Positions 33,643 to 44,875 of a stretch of DNA of 64,000 bases are shown piece after piece. Under the pieces are notes generated by a model that had not been told where the DNA came from, did no database searches, and saw only the letters and a list, made by a program, of their open reading frames with translations. Position 1 is the first letter of the stretch; every line of letters starts with the position of its first letter. Made by a program: the position numbers and the translations under genes. Source of the DNA: Scilla litardierei (lineage: Eukaryota > Streptophyta > Magnoliopsida > Asparagales > Asparagaceae); the NCBI GenBank assembly GCA_030789695.1, contig JAULAV010002492.1, forward strand, positions 1 to 64,000, in the 5' to 3' direction.

Positions 33643-36043
33643 CGAGTTAACATCCATGTCATCAACCACACCGATGAGTGATTCGTTCCACTAATCTAAG
33701 GCCTGAAAGGCCAATCCCCTTCGTCGATGGAGTCTGAGAAGGCACCCCTGCCTCCACTGGGGCTTCCCAAGGAAGAAGACAATGTTGACGAAGACTGCAA
33801 GAACGGTTTGGGCTTTGGACTTACTGATCTGTTGTCCGAGAGTTCCAAAGTACTCCAGCTAAGTATCCAAAGCCATGTGTGTACTTAAATCAGGCACATT
33901 GATCATCACTCCCAACACCTCGAGGAAACTCATGGGCTCCCTCTATTGTTAAAATTGGATCGTTCCCAATCTCCATCTTTTCGCCATCTCGAGAACTCGA
34001 TCCAGCTACGAACGCGTCAAATCCTCGATAGGAACGGGCTTTCTTCTCGTTGGAAAGGGCTACTCGTTGGAGAGATCTGAGCTCGTCAAGGGTTTTCTTC
34101 TCAGTTTCCAGGGCAATATTATGCCTCGATTTCTAGGGCATCGGGGCCGAGCCCTCACTAATCCGGTCTCAGATTCAGAGAGATCTGGCCCTTCATACCT
34201 CAAAATCAGGATCCAAATGATCATCTCCGCTCCAACAATCGGTGACGATCCACGACTTCTCAACTCTCGGATGGATGGCCGCCGAGCTCCGAGCCTCGGC
34301 TCTCTGTCGAAGCACCTCCACCCGACCAGCTCTCCCTGCTGAGCTGCCATCGCGCTGCAACATCTAGCTTACAGGTCATCGAACCTAGACCACCGGATCC
34401 GAGCTACAACCGAACCGCCAAAGCTCATCCAACTCATCGCATCCATCGTTATAACCCTCGTCAGTGACTGGAGGGCTTCTCATATCCAGGAGCCCCCATC
34501 GACGGGTCGGAGGGCGTCTGCCGTGGTGATTGGCGGGGGGGGGGGGGGGGGAAGAGGGGCCTTGTTTCTTCCTGCCGAGGTCTCTCTCTCCCCCAAATGG
34601 ACACCTATCGAGATCCCATCTCCGAGCCCCCTCTGTAGGACACGCCGAGCTTGAGTCCTCCGGGCCATCCACGGTCGCATGTGCCGAAAGATGATCAGCA
34701 GATCGGCGAACCTTGAACCACGCAAAGGCATCCCTCTCCATCTTCGACTGCTCGTCTTTCATGAACATCGGGCTCGTGACGAGGTGGTTCATGTCCATTG
34801 TTCCCCCCAGGTCTCCACCTCTGCATGTCGATCCGTACAACAGTATCCTCTCCACCCACTCCCTGCTGGAGCACACTAATGTCGCCGCCCTTCTTGACAA
34901 TGAGGCCATCTATGACATACATAAGTGTTATCTCGACATTGAGCATCCGAAGCCAGAGCCATGATCCATGTCGGGTGACGACGCCCACAAGCTATTCGAC
35001 GAAATGCCTGAAAGACATGGCCTGCAATTAGTTTTGTTCTCTTTTAAACTCATCAAATCCCTCGCTCATTATGTTATTTGCAACTTTTCCCCGAGTTTTC
35101 AGGTCCCTGTCGAGCGTTCGATGCTCTGCACTGCGCTGGCCAAGCTTGGGGTCCGCATTACCCCCCTCCCCCGCCTTTGTTCGAGTTTGTCAAATCGTCT
35201 CAGTTGGAGCTCGGAAGCCACGGCGTCGCTGTTCGTCCATTAGAGGAACACGTTTGGGGGCAAAGCCCGGTGAATGCATCACGCCAATCATCTCGATGTC
35301 GAACTCCTTGGTAACCTGCAGCAAGGAGTATGTTCGAGGCCTTACTGTCTTGGGCATCGGGGGCATCGGGACCGAACCTTCGAGGGTGCAGGACACGGAG
35401 CTTATGGAGGGAAACTCAGGGACCAAAGGAAGGGCGCGATCAATGCAACGGCCGAAGAGAACCGATACGTTGGGATGCCTAACATTCCCGACGGTTCCAA
35501 GCTCCGTCGAGGACCCAACCACCTCCGCTTGTTGCCCAAAGCACATGCGAACCTCTTCACTGTGATCGCATGTCCATCTTCAAGCGCACCCTTTTTGCGT
35601 ATCTCTTCGAAGAAGAGAAGCCTCTCCAGTGATAACAGCAAACCTCAAACATCGAGTTTCAAAATGAGAACCTGCGCCAATGTACACCAGCACCATCAAC
35701 ATTGGGCTACATAGAAACGATGGGGCGACTAGCATGGCCAGGTCCTTTTCGTTGTCGTGCATCGCGTCGGCTAGCGGCTTGTTTTGCTCCACTTGAGCCC
35801 ACGCGAAGGAGCACAGATCCAGGCAGTAATTCTAGTGGACAAGACACCCCACCGAGCTAGGAGATCAGCAGCATCCTATAAATTATAGTGTATCAGTGGT
35901 GGTACCAATCTGAGCTTGGATTCAAGGATGGCATACTTAAATCTTGGGATGGTTAACGTTGGGTCAGTTCATCATGTTCAGTTGGCTAGCAATGATCATC
36001 CTCAACCTTCACCGAGCATCCGAGCCTCCACACCGAGCATTCT
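33643..36043 (+). pseudogene. Internal region of the short Tat element; decayed gag start, no intact ORF
   Basis: The first codons read like the gag start of the copy at 46840 (IRSTNLRPERP versus IRSTNQRPEKP). After that both strands have only broken frames. A run of about 19 G lies at 34526-34544. ORFs of 83-174 codons on the minus strand here show no domain I know. No clear polypurine tract is seen before the 3' LTR. Confidence 0.55.
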
Positions 36044-36167
36044 TGGCGACTATTTTGACCGGGCCTTGAGGAGCCAGATCAAGTACGACCAGTCAACCAG
36101 CCTACTACGGCCTTGGGCTCCGGCCCAAGGATCTCACGGGCGGGTCACGCTTCTCTACCCAAGATGA
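36044..36167 (+). repeat. 3' LTR of the short Tat element, left part
   Basis: Matches 32720-32850 of the 5' LTR (CCAGTCAACCAGCCTACTAC and GGATCTCACGGGCGGGTC shared) and stops at GATGA, where the copia element enters. Confidence 0.85.
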
Positions 36168-36775
36168 TGAAGGATCCTGTACAAAACAGAGTTAGGATCG
36201 ATAACATGAAGTGTAGACTTACGCTTGCGTACACGGCACGGTAGTCTACGAACTTCGCCTTCGGATTCGCCACGACGGATCGAGTCTACTCACGAACGGA
36301 GTAAGGCTACTAATCCCACAATCTAAATCTCTATTTTAGATTAAGAACTTGGATGGAGGGAGAGGAAATATTTCTGCAGAGCTTCGCTATGAAGAAGATG
36401 CATGCATGAATTTCATGCAAAATGTGTAAGGAAAATGGCTACCCTTGGGTCTTATTTATAGCCCCCAAGGTAGTTATTTTAGGGTAAGTTGTTCCTTTGG
36501 AACAACTTAATTAAGGTGTACCATGATACATGGCACATTATAAGCTTAAGTTGTACCATATGCATGGTACAACATAAGCTTAAGATATTCCCCCTTTATT
36601 AGCCATATGTCGCATGCACTTATGCATATATAATGCGACTTTCCCGCTCATACAGAGATCCTCTCCGCAAGGGAACAGATTCCCTTTGCACATGACTTTG
36701 TGTGCGCGACGTTCGAGGTCCGTATTCCCTCGTACATCCCCCACAAGGGTGTACAAACGTCTTCCATATCCAACA
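36168..36775 (-). repeat. 3' LTR of the minus-strand copia element
   Basis: TGTTGGATATGG at its minus-strand start, GGATCCTTCA at its end. TATA box on the minus strand TATAAATAAG (36451-36460). Three perfect or near-perfect inverted repeats lie upstream of it at 36486-36582. The tract GAGTGGGAGA (36776-36785, minus) precedes it. Confidence 0.92.
36486..36582. promoter_or_regulatory. Three inverted repeats upstream of the copia TATA box
   Basis: 36486-36508: 10-bp arms AAGTTGTTCC with a 3-nt loop. 36516-36537: near-palindrome around CCATGATACATGG. 36541-36582: a 42-bp palindrome with arms TAAGCTTA and GTTGTACCAT around a 4-nt centre. The same structures stand in the other LTR at 43753-43849. 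Confidence 0.8.
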
Positions 36776-36785
36776 TCTCCCACTC

Positions 36786-37930
36786 ACACTTGAGGGGATT
36801 GTAAGAGAACGTCTTTCCCTTAGTTCTTTCATCTATCATACCGAGAAATAGACCGTGCGACCGTCATGCGCGTAGAGTCTGTTGTTGTGCACTTGTTAGA
36901 GATACACAACGACCTCGAAGGTGCAAAGTTGAGTAGTTCAACGCATGCTTTACCCTAGATTATTTCTTCACATTTTCTTGTACTTTATATTCAACAATTG
37001 AATCCCATCTGGATTACAATTGGCTGGCCAGCTTTGAATCATTAAAGTCCAAATGCGAATATGAAATCAATCTTCCTCTTCTTGCGAACCTTTTGATCTT
37101 GACTTGATTCGCTTTTCTAACGTGCCCCGCCGAGCCGAATTACCATAGCCCATTAGTAACACGCTAAGATAGCGATCATCTCGTCAAATCTAAAGGAACC
37201 AATTGGAGTCCTTGAGGGTAAGAGTTAAGACCCATATGGCCTTTGAGTCTCACATAGTAGCAAACACTATTGCTACTAACTCAGTGGTCGAAATGCATAC
37301 GTGGTATGAACACGTATTACAACATCACTCCTTTCCCAGGGAGAGTATGTCTTAATGATGTTGTACGGATGAAAGATCAGACACCATAGTGCCTATCTTT
37401 TGAGTCCCCTTACTACTCAGGAAATATTCCCGGACTCTCATCCTGCATAAGACAGATAGGATTATAAAATCCAATGAGATCTTTTTATCCTTGTGATACA
37501 GATCTCAGATCTTTTGTAAGCATCCATATGATGCAGATCTTTCATTCGACTATCTTGTTAAAGTCATGACTCTAAATCATTCGTCTAATGATTTTGACTT
37601 TAAACTAGTCTCATCTCTATCTTATCCATCTGATAAGATAAGGCGGTTGCTCATGTGAGAGAGCCAACCTTAATCTGTCCGACATACACACAATTCAGCT
37701 GAGATTTCAAAAATGTACACAAACATTTCTTTAAGAAATTCATATGCAATGTTGGAAAAAGAACTTATTCTTTTATTAATTTTGATCATTTCTTAGACAT
37801 GGGAATATATATTTTGGTACAACTCAGCCCATACGCAATCCTTGAGATGATAAGTGTTTATAAAACACATTTCTGGGGATCGCTTTCGTAAGCTGATCCT
37901 CTATCGTCTCATGCGTAGATATGTACCTTA
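36786..37930 (-). other. 3' untranslated part and eroded RNase H of the copia element
   Basis: No long open frame. Located between the 3' LTR and the last readable pol piece. It probably includes remnants of RNase H. Confidence 0.5.
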
Positions 37931-37933
37931 TGT

Positions 37934-39310
37934 CTACCTTCTTGGTTTTATCATAGTCTTTTGCAAATCTGCAGTTCCTTTAAGATACTGCATTATCCTC
38001 TTAACCGCTTTCCAGTGTTCTTGCCCTGGGTTGGATTGGTAACAGCTTACCATTTCCAACGGCAAAACAGATGTCCGGTCTCGTACACACCATAGTGTAC
38101 ATAAGACTATCAACTGCACTGGAATATGGAACTTTTTCCATAATTTCCTTTTCCTTTTGGTTCTTTGGACACGATTCCAGATATAAGTTATCGCATATGC
38201 TTATATGAATATCAATGGACTTGCAGTCCTGCATATTAAATCGTTCTAGGACCTTCTTTATATAAGTCTCCTGTGAAAGAGAAAGAAGTTTCTTCGAACG
38301 ATTCCTTGAAATCTTAATTCCAAGGATATATGCGGCTTTTCCTATGCCTTTCATCTCAAATACTGATGAAAGCCAAGCCTTGATACTCATTACAAAGCCC
38401 TTGTCATTTCTGGCTATTAAAATGTTATCTACATATAGATATATGATAATATACTTGCTTTTAATCCTCTTGATATATACTCACTTATCTTCATCAAGCA
38501 TGGAAAAAATCCATTTGATAAGACAACTTCTTGAAATCGTATATACCATTGCCTCGAGGATTATTTAAGACCATATATGGACTTACGAAGTTTACAAACC
38601 TTATGTTTGTTTCCTTCTTTTACAAACCCTGTTGGTTGTTCCATATAGATCTCCTCGTCCAATTCTCCATTGAGAAAGGCAGTCTTTACATCCATCTGAT
38701 GTAATTCGAGGTATAAGCAAGCTACCATTGCGAATCAAGGTAAAAAGCACAACAGGTGAGAAGTTTTCTTTGTAGTCTATCCCTTCCTGTTGCGTAAAAC
38801 CTTTCGCGACAAGACGAGCTTTATATCTATCTATAGAGCCATCAGCCTTATGCTTGATCTCGAGAACCCATTTGTTCCCAATTGCTCTATGTCCTCTGGG
38901 TGAGTTAACTAAGTCCCAGACTTGGTTAACTGTTATGGATTTCAATTCCTTCTTCATCGCTTCCATCCATTTGTCTTTTGCAGGGCATGATGTGGCATAT
39001 TTTGAGATTCTTCAAGTCCTTGTTGACTCGAATTTAGATCAATTCTAATATCACTCCCACTTGAAATGTTGTTAGAATTGCTCCCACTTGGATCATTATT
39101 CCCGTATGGAATAGGATAATCGTCATTCGTATAATCCATTGGTGAAGGTTGAAAAGTATTTTCGTTTTCACCAAGAATTCTCCCACTCGAATGAGGTAAT
39201 CCTTCTTGATCACAAATCTCAAATAGAGATAAGTCCTGACTTATCTCGCCCTGTCTTGGAAACTCGTTTTCCAAGAAAGTGACATCCCTCGACTCAAACT
39301 CAATTAGCAC
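37934..39310 (-). pseudogene. Reverse transcriptase of the minus-strand copia element, broken
   Basis: RT N-terminal part at 38966-38601 (WDLVNSPRGHRAIGNKWVLE ... GIDYKENFSPV). The active-site box, legible at 38424-38435, reads YVDN instead of YVDD, so the second catalytic Asp is lost. C-terminal part at 38390-38001 (KGIGKAAYILGIKI ... TRPDICFAVG), and the RNase H junction at 38119-37934. Frameshifts separate all blocks. 39310-38954 is the acidic linker after integrase. It cannot make an active enzyme. Confidence 0.88.
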
Positions 39311-39578
39311 ACCATTGTCTTCCTGACTAACAAAAACATAACCTTTGGAGTTTAATGCGTATCGTTTAAAGATACATTTCCTTCCCCATGGCCCAAGTTT
39401 GCCATACTTATGGGAGGAAATATGTGCGTTGAATGCACAAACTCAAGGTAAAATGTTTAAGTTAGGAGACCTTTGGTTCCACAACTCATAAGGAGTGGAG
39501 CTAACTGATTTCGAGTGTACGCGGTTTAAAATGAAAACGGTTGTCAATAATGCATCACCCCAGAAGGTGATTGGCAAG

Positions 39579-40175
39579 TTAGCTTGTGCCATCATTGAAC
39601 AGACCATTTTTCATTAAAGTCCTATACCTCCTTTCTGCAACACCAATTTGTTGAGGAGTATAAGGCATAGTTACTTGATGTACTATGCCTTTTTCATCAC
39701 AAAGTTCCTTTAAACTTGTTGATTGATATTCACCGCCCCTATCGGTTCGCATGACCTTAATCTTGCGATCTAATTGATTCTCCACTAAACTCATATAGTT
39801 TTTAAAGCAGGTTTAGTGCTTTCACTTTTGTGGGATATCAAATAGATATGACCGAATCGGGTGAAATCATCAATTAAAAGTGATGAAATAGGACTTCCCG
39901 CGTCTTGTCTTGACATTCATCGGACCACATATGTCCGAATGGATAAGCGGTAATGGAACCTTGGCCCTTGTGCCGGTTCCAAACGGCTTGCGACAAGATT
40001 TCCTTTCAAGGCAATGTTCGTAGGTCGACATTTCAACCTTTGAAACATTGGATAGAAGGCCACGTTTGGCAAGTCTATCCATACGCGTTGGTCCAATATG
40101 ACCAAGCCTTGATTGCCAACAAATTATATTAGACTCATTAGTCAAAGAATTTGTCATAAGGAAATGAGAAATCAT
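39579..40175 (-). pseudogene. Integrase of the minus-strand copia element, broken
   Basis: 40175-39870 holds the pre-integrase zinc region (WQSRLGHIGPTRMDRLAKRG ... HSDICGPMNVKT). 39794-39579 holds the core with RTDRGGEYQS and PYTPQQIGVAERR (catalytic Asp and Glu seen). A gap with frameshift lies between. Protease traces should lie at 40200-40510 but are weak. Confidence 0.85.
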
Positions 40176-40515
40176 ACATTGTACTTATTACAATGAATCC
40201 TTTAAATACATAACCCAGAACCAATAAAGGAATTATTACAAAAATAGGTCCATATTACAAACATGAAGGAACCAACCATTAACCAAGACCCAATAAATTG
40301 ACCATAATTTTAATATTCCTTTGAATATATGGAATGAAGAGAACATCATGAAGTAGGATAGTGCGGCCGTTGTCCAAGACAAGCTTGCGAGTCCCAACGC
40401 CTTTCACTTCAACACATGTGTTGTTTCCTACATTGATCCACTTCATTCCTTGAGTATCCGGTGATACTCCACGAAGGACCGTCTGTCCTTTGCTATGTGG
40501 TCGGTGGCACCTGAA

Positions 40516-41442
40516 TCAATTATCCCAAAATGGATTAGATTCCACAAGAAATAGTGAACTAGAAACACATATGTAACTAGTATTACAAGTTACCTCGTCA
40601 CTTCCACTCGTACACGAACGAGCATAGTGACCGAGCTTGTTGCACTTGAAGCACTTGATTCTTTTCAAGTCTTTCTTCTTGTGCCATTTCTTGTGTCCAC
40701 CCTTATGTTTGGGTTCCTTGGTAGACTCAGGTTGCTTATTATGTTCATTAGAAGACTTCGAACGATCTTTACATTTCTTTCCCCCGTGTGAGGAACTAGC
40801 AACCATGTGCACTTCTGCACCTGGCTTGGCAGCCGCAAGCCGCTCTTCCTCTAATTCGAGGTGCTTGGAAACATCGTTGAAGGTCTTGATGCTCTCATTA
40901 TGAGTGAGATGCATCTTCATCTGATCCCACCCATTTGGTAGGGAACGTATGACTGCTTGGATTTGTTGCTCATCTGTGAGCACATGACCTGCGTCCTTTA
41001 ACTCTGAGATAAGGTTCGCCATATGTCGCAGATGTTTCCCTATGGAATGATCTGGACGTTTCTTATATGTATCGAACTTTATAGTTAAGGCGCGAAGTTT
41101 GGACACCGATGTGCCACCGAACTTCTCCTCTAGCTTGGACCATATGTCCATAGCTAGGTCATGTTCTCGGAAGATGCACATTATGTCATCAGCCATACTG
41201 CTTAATAACGTAATGCGCGCTATCTTATTCTTCCGAGACCAAGCATCAAAAGCTTCCTTGTCTCTTCGGTGTTGGGCCGTAGTGCCCAACTCGGGTTCAA
41301 TCATTACGTTCTTTAGAGTTTCGAGCACTTCTTGCTCCTCTAAAACGTATTGTATCTTAATGGACCAAAGTTTGTAATTATCGCCGTTGAGTTTTTCACC
41401 TTTGTTTAACTCAGCGACGATATTCTTTGAAGCGGAAGACAT
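40516..41442 (-). CDS. Gag of the minus-strand copia element
   Basis: I chose ATG at 41442 (MSSASKNIVAELNKGEKLNG); the open frame runs further upstream to 41574, but that part lacks gag character. The UBN2-type capsid domain covers about residues 15-215 (NYKLWSIKIQYVLEEQEVLE, ... LSSMADDIMCIFREHD, ... ELKDAGHVLTDEQQIQAVIR). A lysine-rich stretch is followed by a CCHC knuckle (CFKCNKLGHYARSC) for RNA binding, then a short tail. It is about 308 aa, whole, and the only intact frame of this element. Gag alone could package RNA if enzymes come in trans. Confidence 0.85.
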   Translation of the reverse strand: MSSASKNIVAELNKGEKLNGDNYKLWSIKIQYVLEEQEVLETLKNVMIEPELGTTAQHRRDKEAFDAWSRKNKIARITLLSSMADDIMCIFREHDLAMDIWSKLEEKFGGTSVSKLRALTIKFDTYKKRPDHSIGKHLRHMANLISELKDAGHVLTDEQQIQAVIRSLPNGWDQMKMHLTHNESIKTFNDVSKHLELEEERLAAAKPGAEVHMVASSSHGGKKCKDRSKSSNEHNKQPESTKEPKHKGGHKKWHKKKDLKRIKCFKCNKLGHYARSCTSGSDEVTCNTSYICVSSSLFLVESNPFWDN

Positions 41443-41597
41443 TTTACTTTTAAAATGCTGCAAAAGACACAAAACCGAAGGTTCGATCAAAAACATTGCA
41501 TAAAAAATTCTTAAAATATAACTCCCACTTGAAATGATAATAGAATATCTCATTTGGATAGTTCTAAAATTCAAATCCCACTTGGAATTATATTATA

Positions 41598-41896
41598 TTT
41601 GATAAGTTACTTTCGAAAAATATTGAAGGTGTTGTTCTAGAATCGAAAAGGTCTCTATGATTCCAATCACCATCTAGAACAACTTTCAATATTCCCCCAT
41701 CACTTATCAAACTATAGTACTCTTATAGTACTAGCAGCGGAAAATAAGTATTTGATAAGTTACTTTCGAAAAATATTGAAGATGTTACTCTAGAATCGGA
41801 AAGGTCACTATGTTTCCAATCACCATCTAGAGTAACTTTCAATATTTCTCCCTCACTTTATCAAATGTTAGTACTCTTATAGTACTTAGCAGCGGA
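41598..41896 (-). repeat. Duplicated 153-bp stem-loop unit in the copia leader
   Basis: Copies start at 41598 and 41751 (TTTGATAAGTTACTTTCG). In each, arms AATATTGAA...TCTAGA fold on themselves (41619-41641 with 41673-41693; 41772-41794 with 41826-41846). The arms differ at two neighbouring pairs (GTTGTTC versus GTTACTC) and both changes are compensated on the other arm. Confidence 0.85.
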
Positions 41897-41939
41897 AAAG
41901 CGTTTTTGAAAATGTATTTTTCAAAACGAATATAAAATA

Positions 41940-42180
41940 CATTGGCTAATCTCCGTAGAGTAGAGCACAACGTCATAAGTTCATTGGCTAATCTCCGTAG
42001 AGTAGAGCACAATGACATGGCTAATCTCGCATGAAGTAGAGCATTACGGCTAATCTTCAAGGAGTAGAGCACAATTTCATAAGTACATTGGCTAATCTCC
42101 GAAGAGTAGAGCACAATGACTTGGCTAATCTCGCATGAAGTAGAGCACTATGGCTAATCTTCAAGGAGTAGAGCCCAAGT
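41940..42180 (-). repeat. Tandem repeat on GGCTAATCT...AGTAGAGCA in the copia leader
   Basis: Seven copies at about 41944, 41987, 42019, 42048, 42090, 42123 and 42152, spaced 29-43 bp. Three variants alternate, giving a higher-order period of about 104 bp. Next to it, ACCCCGTATGG-like words repeat three times at 42206-42300. Confidence 0.85.
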
Positions 42181-42394
42181 TAAAAAACTTCATTCAAACG
42201 TTAGTCCCGTATGAACTAGTCGGCACTGTAGTTAGCCCCGTATGGACTAATCTACACATTCGAGTTTGACCAAGGCCATTTGTTACCCCGTATGGGTCAT
42301 CTGGCAAGTTTACAATCGACCCAGACCATTTGTCGGATTGGTCGACCAAAAACACAAAATTGGTCGACCAATTTTCGAATTCAACTTCTTCCCG

Positions 42395-42960
42395 GTCAGG
42401 GCCTCTGCCCTGACCCGGGCTTGGCCAAAGGCCGGCCAGGGCCTCTGCCCTGGCCGGCCAGGGGGCCTGGCCCCCTCGGCCAGGGCCGGCCAGGCCCTGG
42501 CCTCTGCCAGGGCCGGCCGGCCAGGCCCTGGCCACTGCCAGGGCCTGCCGGCCAGGCCACTGGCCGGGGCCAGGGGGCCCTGGCCTCGGCCAGGCCCTGG
42601 CCTGAGGCCAGGGCGCCGGCCCTGGCCTCTGCCAGGGCCGACAGGCCGCTGGTCGGGGCCAGGGCTCCTGCCCTCCTCGGCCAGGCCCTGGCCTGAGGCC
42701 AGGGCGCCGGCCCTGGCCACTGCCAGGGCCGGCCTGGCCCTGGCAGTGGCCAGGGCGCCGGCCCTGGCCTTTGCCAGGGCCGGCAGGCCGGCCAGGGCCG
42801 GCAGGCCCTTGGCCAAGGCCGGCCACTGCCGGCCCGGCCTTGGCCGGCCACTGCCGGCCTGGCCATGGCCGGTCATGGCTTGGCCATGGCCGGCCATGGT
42901 CAAGGCCTTTCGGCGTTGGCCGGACATGGCCCCTTTGGCCATGGCCGGCCACCCCCTTTG
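42395..42960 (-). repeat. Extreme GC-rich GGCCAGGGCC repeat array in the copia leader
   Basis: About 560 bp built almost only from GGCCAGGGCC, CCTGGCC, GCCGGCC and their complements, in both orientations. It lies between the PBS and gag. Long ORFs exist on both strands here because stops are scarce; none has a credible domain. Confidence 0.9.
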
Positions 42961-43204
42961 AATGGGGTTGCCGCACTTTCTTCTCCCCCTTGATGGGGTG
43001 GTCGCCGGTGGTTATTGGCCGTAGCCAACCCCCTCCGCATGAGGAGAGGGGGTGCATGGCCTTCATGGCCCATTTGGCCATGGTGCACATGCACCAAATT
43101 TTCCTCTTACCCGATGGAAATAACTTCCATCATCTTCCTCGATGAAGCACCCGTTCGTCGAAGAAATTAGTTATCTCTTAATGGCCGTGTGCCAAAAATG
43201 AATA

Positions 43205-43385
43205 ACGTACTACGTGAACGGTCGGTTCTTCCCGTCACGGAGAGTTCCTACCATATCCATAATGATAGGAGACCCTAACGTGAAAAGAACAACCGCTGCG
43301 TTCTCTCCGTCACGAAGCGTTCCTACTATATCCGTAATAGTAGGAGACCCATTCGTGAAAAAGACAACGACTCGTTCGTAGTTTC
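43205..43385 (-). repeat. Two related hairpins next to the PBS
   Basis: Copies around 43245-43275 and 43318-43350 share TCCTAC..ATATCC.TAAT..TAGGAGACCC and each folds on TCCTA/TAGGA arms. One pair differs by a compensated change (CAT/ATG versus TAT/ATA). Confidence 0.6.
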
Positions 43386-43421
43386 GACGGGGCGGTGGAT
43401 TGACCGGGGCGAACCCATATG

Positions 43422-43433
43422 GCTCTGATACCA
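43422..43433 (-). other. Primer binding site of the minus-strand copia element
   Basis: Minus strand TGGTATCAGAGC, the classical initiator-tRNA-Met copia site, one base from the LTR. Confidence 0.93.
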
Positions 43434-43434
43434 A

Positions 43435-44042
43435 TGAAGGATCCTGTACAAAACAGAGTTAGGATCGATAACATGAAGTTTAGACTTACGCTTGCGTACA
43501 CGGCACGGTAGTCTACGAACTTCGCCTTCGGATTCGCCACGACGGATCGAGTCTACTCACGAACGGAGTAAGGCTACTAATCCCACAATCTAAATCTCTA
43601 TTTTAGATTAAGAACTTGGATGGAGGGAGAGGAAATATTTTTGCAGAGCTTCGCTATGAAGAAGATGCATGCATGAATTTCATGCAAAATGTGTAAGGAA
43701 AATGGCTACCCTTGGGTCTTATTTATAGCCCCCAAGGTAGTTATTTTAGGGTAAGTTGTTCCTTTGGAACAACTTAATTAAGGTGTACCATGATACATGG
43801 CACATTATAAGCTTAAGTTGTACCATATGCATGGTACAACATAAGCTTAAGATATTCCCCCTTTATTAGCCATATGTCGCATGCACTTATGCATATATAA
43901 TGCGACTTTCCCGCTCATACAGAGATCCTCTCCGCAAGGGAACAGATTCCCTTTGCACATGACTTCGTGTGCGCGACGTTCGAGGTCCGTATTCCCTCGT
44001 ACATCCCCCACAAGGGTGTACAAACGTCTTCCATATCCAACA
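43435..44042 (-). repeat. 5' LTR of the minus-strand copia element
   Basis: 608 bp; three substitutions relative to the 3' LTR by eye, so insertion is recent. Confidence 0.93.
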
Positions 44043-44875
44043 GATGAAGGCCCAAAAGACTACCCATTTCCATAGTGGAGGAAATCGTGGCCCAAATCAA
44101 GGAAATATTCGCCAAATATGGCAACCGCCCAATGCAATAACTCACCATCATGGCCGACCAATTATGGCAGCCACCTTCATGGTAATAACTCGCCAATCAT
44201 GGCCCGAATTCATGGCCATCACTCCACCTTGATGGTATTCATCCATCCATAAAGCGAGGCAATTATTGGGGTCAACATTCTCCACTTAGCACTCCCCATC
44301 AATGATGGCACTGATGTCTCATCATGGCCCATTACTAGGGGACCGCCTATATGAAGAGGGAGATGCATTATCACCCGGGGGACATCCGAGATCTACAACG
44401 GAGGTATCTCTATATAACTTCCACTCCTTCTTCCACCTTTACATACTTCTCCTCCATAGTTCGGCCTGAGGATCAGTGCTTGGTCTCTCCTCGAACCAAG
44501 CCCAATCCCACCGAGCACCTATCAGACCGGATCTGACTTTGGCATCAGAGGGAAATTGGTCGGAACCAGGGTCCGACTCCCCTGACGAGATCTCTCGTCT
44601 ATTCAGGTCCAGGAGATCCAGCGACGTCGAGGCTACCCCTCAGCGTCTTTCCAGCCGGAGCCGAGCGCCCTCAGCCCCGAGCCCGCTCGTCTCCACCACC
44701 AGGAGGTCGTCGCTCCGCCGAGGCTGCCCCTCGGCAAGCCGACACGAGGATCCGCGCGTCACTCACCGAGCAAACGCGCCCTCAACCGATCCCGGAGGTC
44801 CCGCGTGTCCCCTTGACCGCGTTGACCTTCTGCCCTCCGGTCAAAAATTTAGCGGTGAGCAAACACTCGTAAACA
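44043..44875 (+). repeat. 3' LTR of the short Tat element, right part
   Basis: Continues the LTR after the GATGA duplication (GAAGGCCCAAAAGACTACCC onward). TATA-like CTATATGAAG near 44349; ends GTGAGCAAACACTCGTAAACA at 44875 (TG...CA end intact). Confidence 0.85.

Larger units (their letters stand above)
36168..44042 (-). mobile_element. Ty1/copia element, minus strand, 7.9 kb, inside the Tat LTR
   Basis: LTRs 36168-36775 and 43435-44042 (608 bp each, three differences seen). The target duplication is GATGA (36163-36167 and 44043-44047). PBS on the right, gag 41442-40516, then protease/integrase/RT remnants to about 37934. The element is young by its LTRs, yet pol has many stops, so it was probably copied using enzymes from another copy. 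Confidence 0.93.
32720..44875 (+). mobile_element. Non-autonomous Tat-type element, about 4.3 kb without its nested insert
   Basis: LTRs at 32720-33622 and 36044-36167 plus 44043-44875 (split by a copia insertion). Flanking 5-mers are ATGGT (32715-32719) and ATGCT (44876-44880), one mismatch. PBS at 33625. The 2.4-kb internal part has no intact ORF, only a gag-like start. The length is far below an autonomous Tat element (usually over 10 kb). Confidence 0.8.

Noticed and set aside
34385..34909. 174-codon minus-strand ORF inside the short Tat element
   Set aside because: No recognisable domain, contains a poly-Pro run coded by the G-run, and lies in a decayed non-autonomous element.
42194..43090. 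Long ORFs on both strands (up to 298 codons) across the GGCC array
   Set aside because: They exist because stop codons are absent from GGCC-type repeats; Gly/Pro/Ala low complexity on all frames and no domain.
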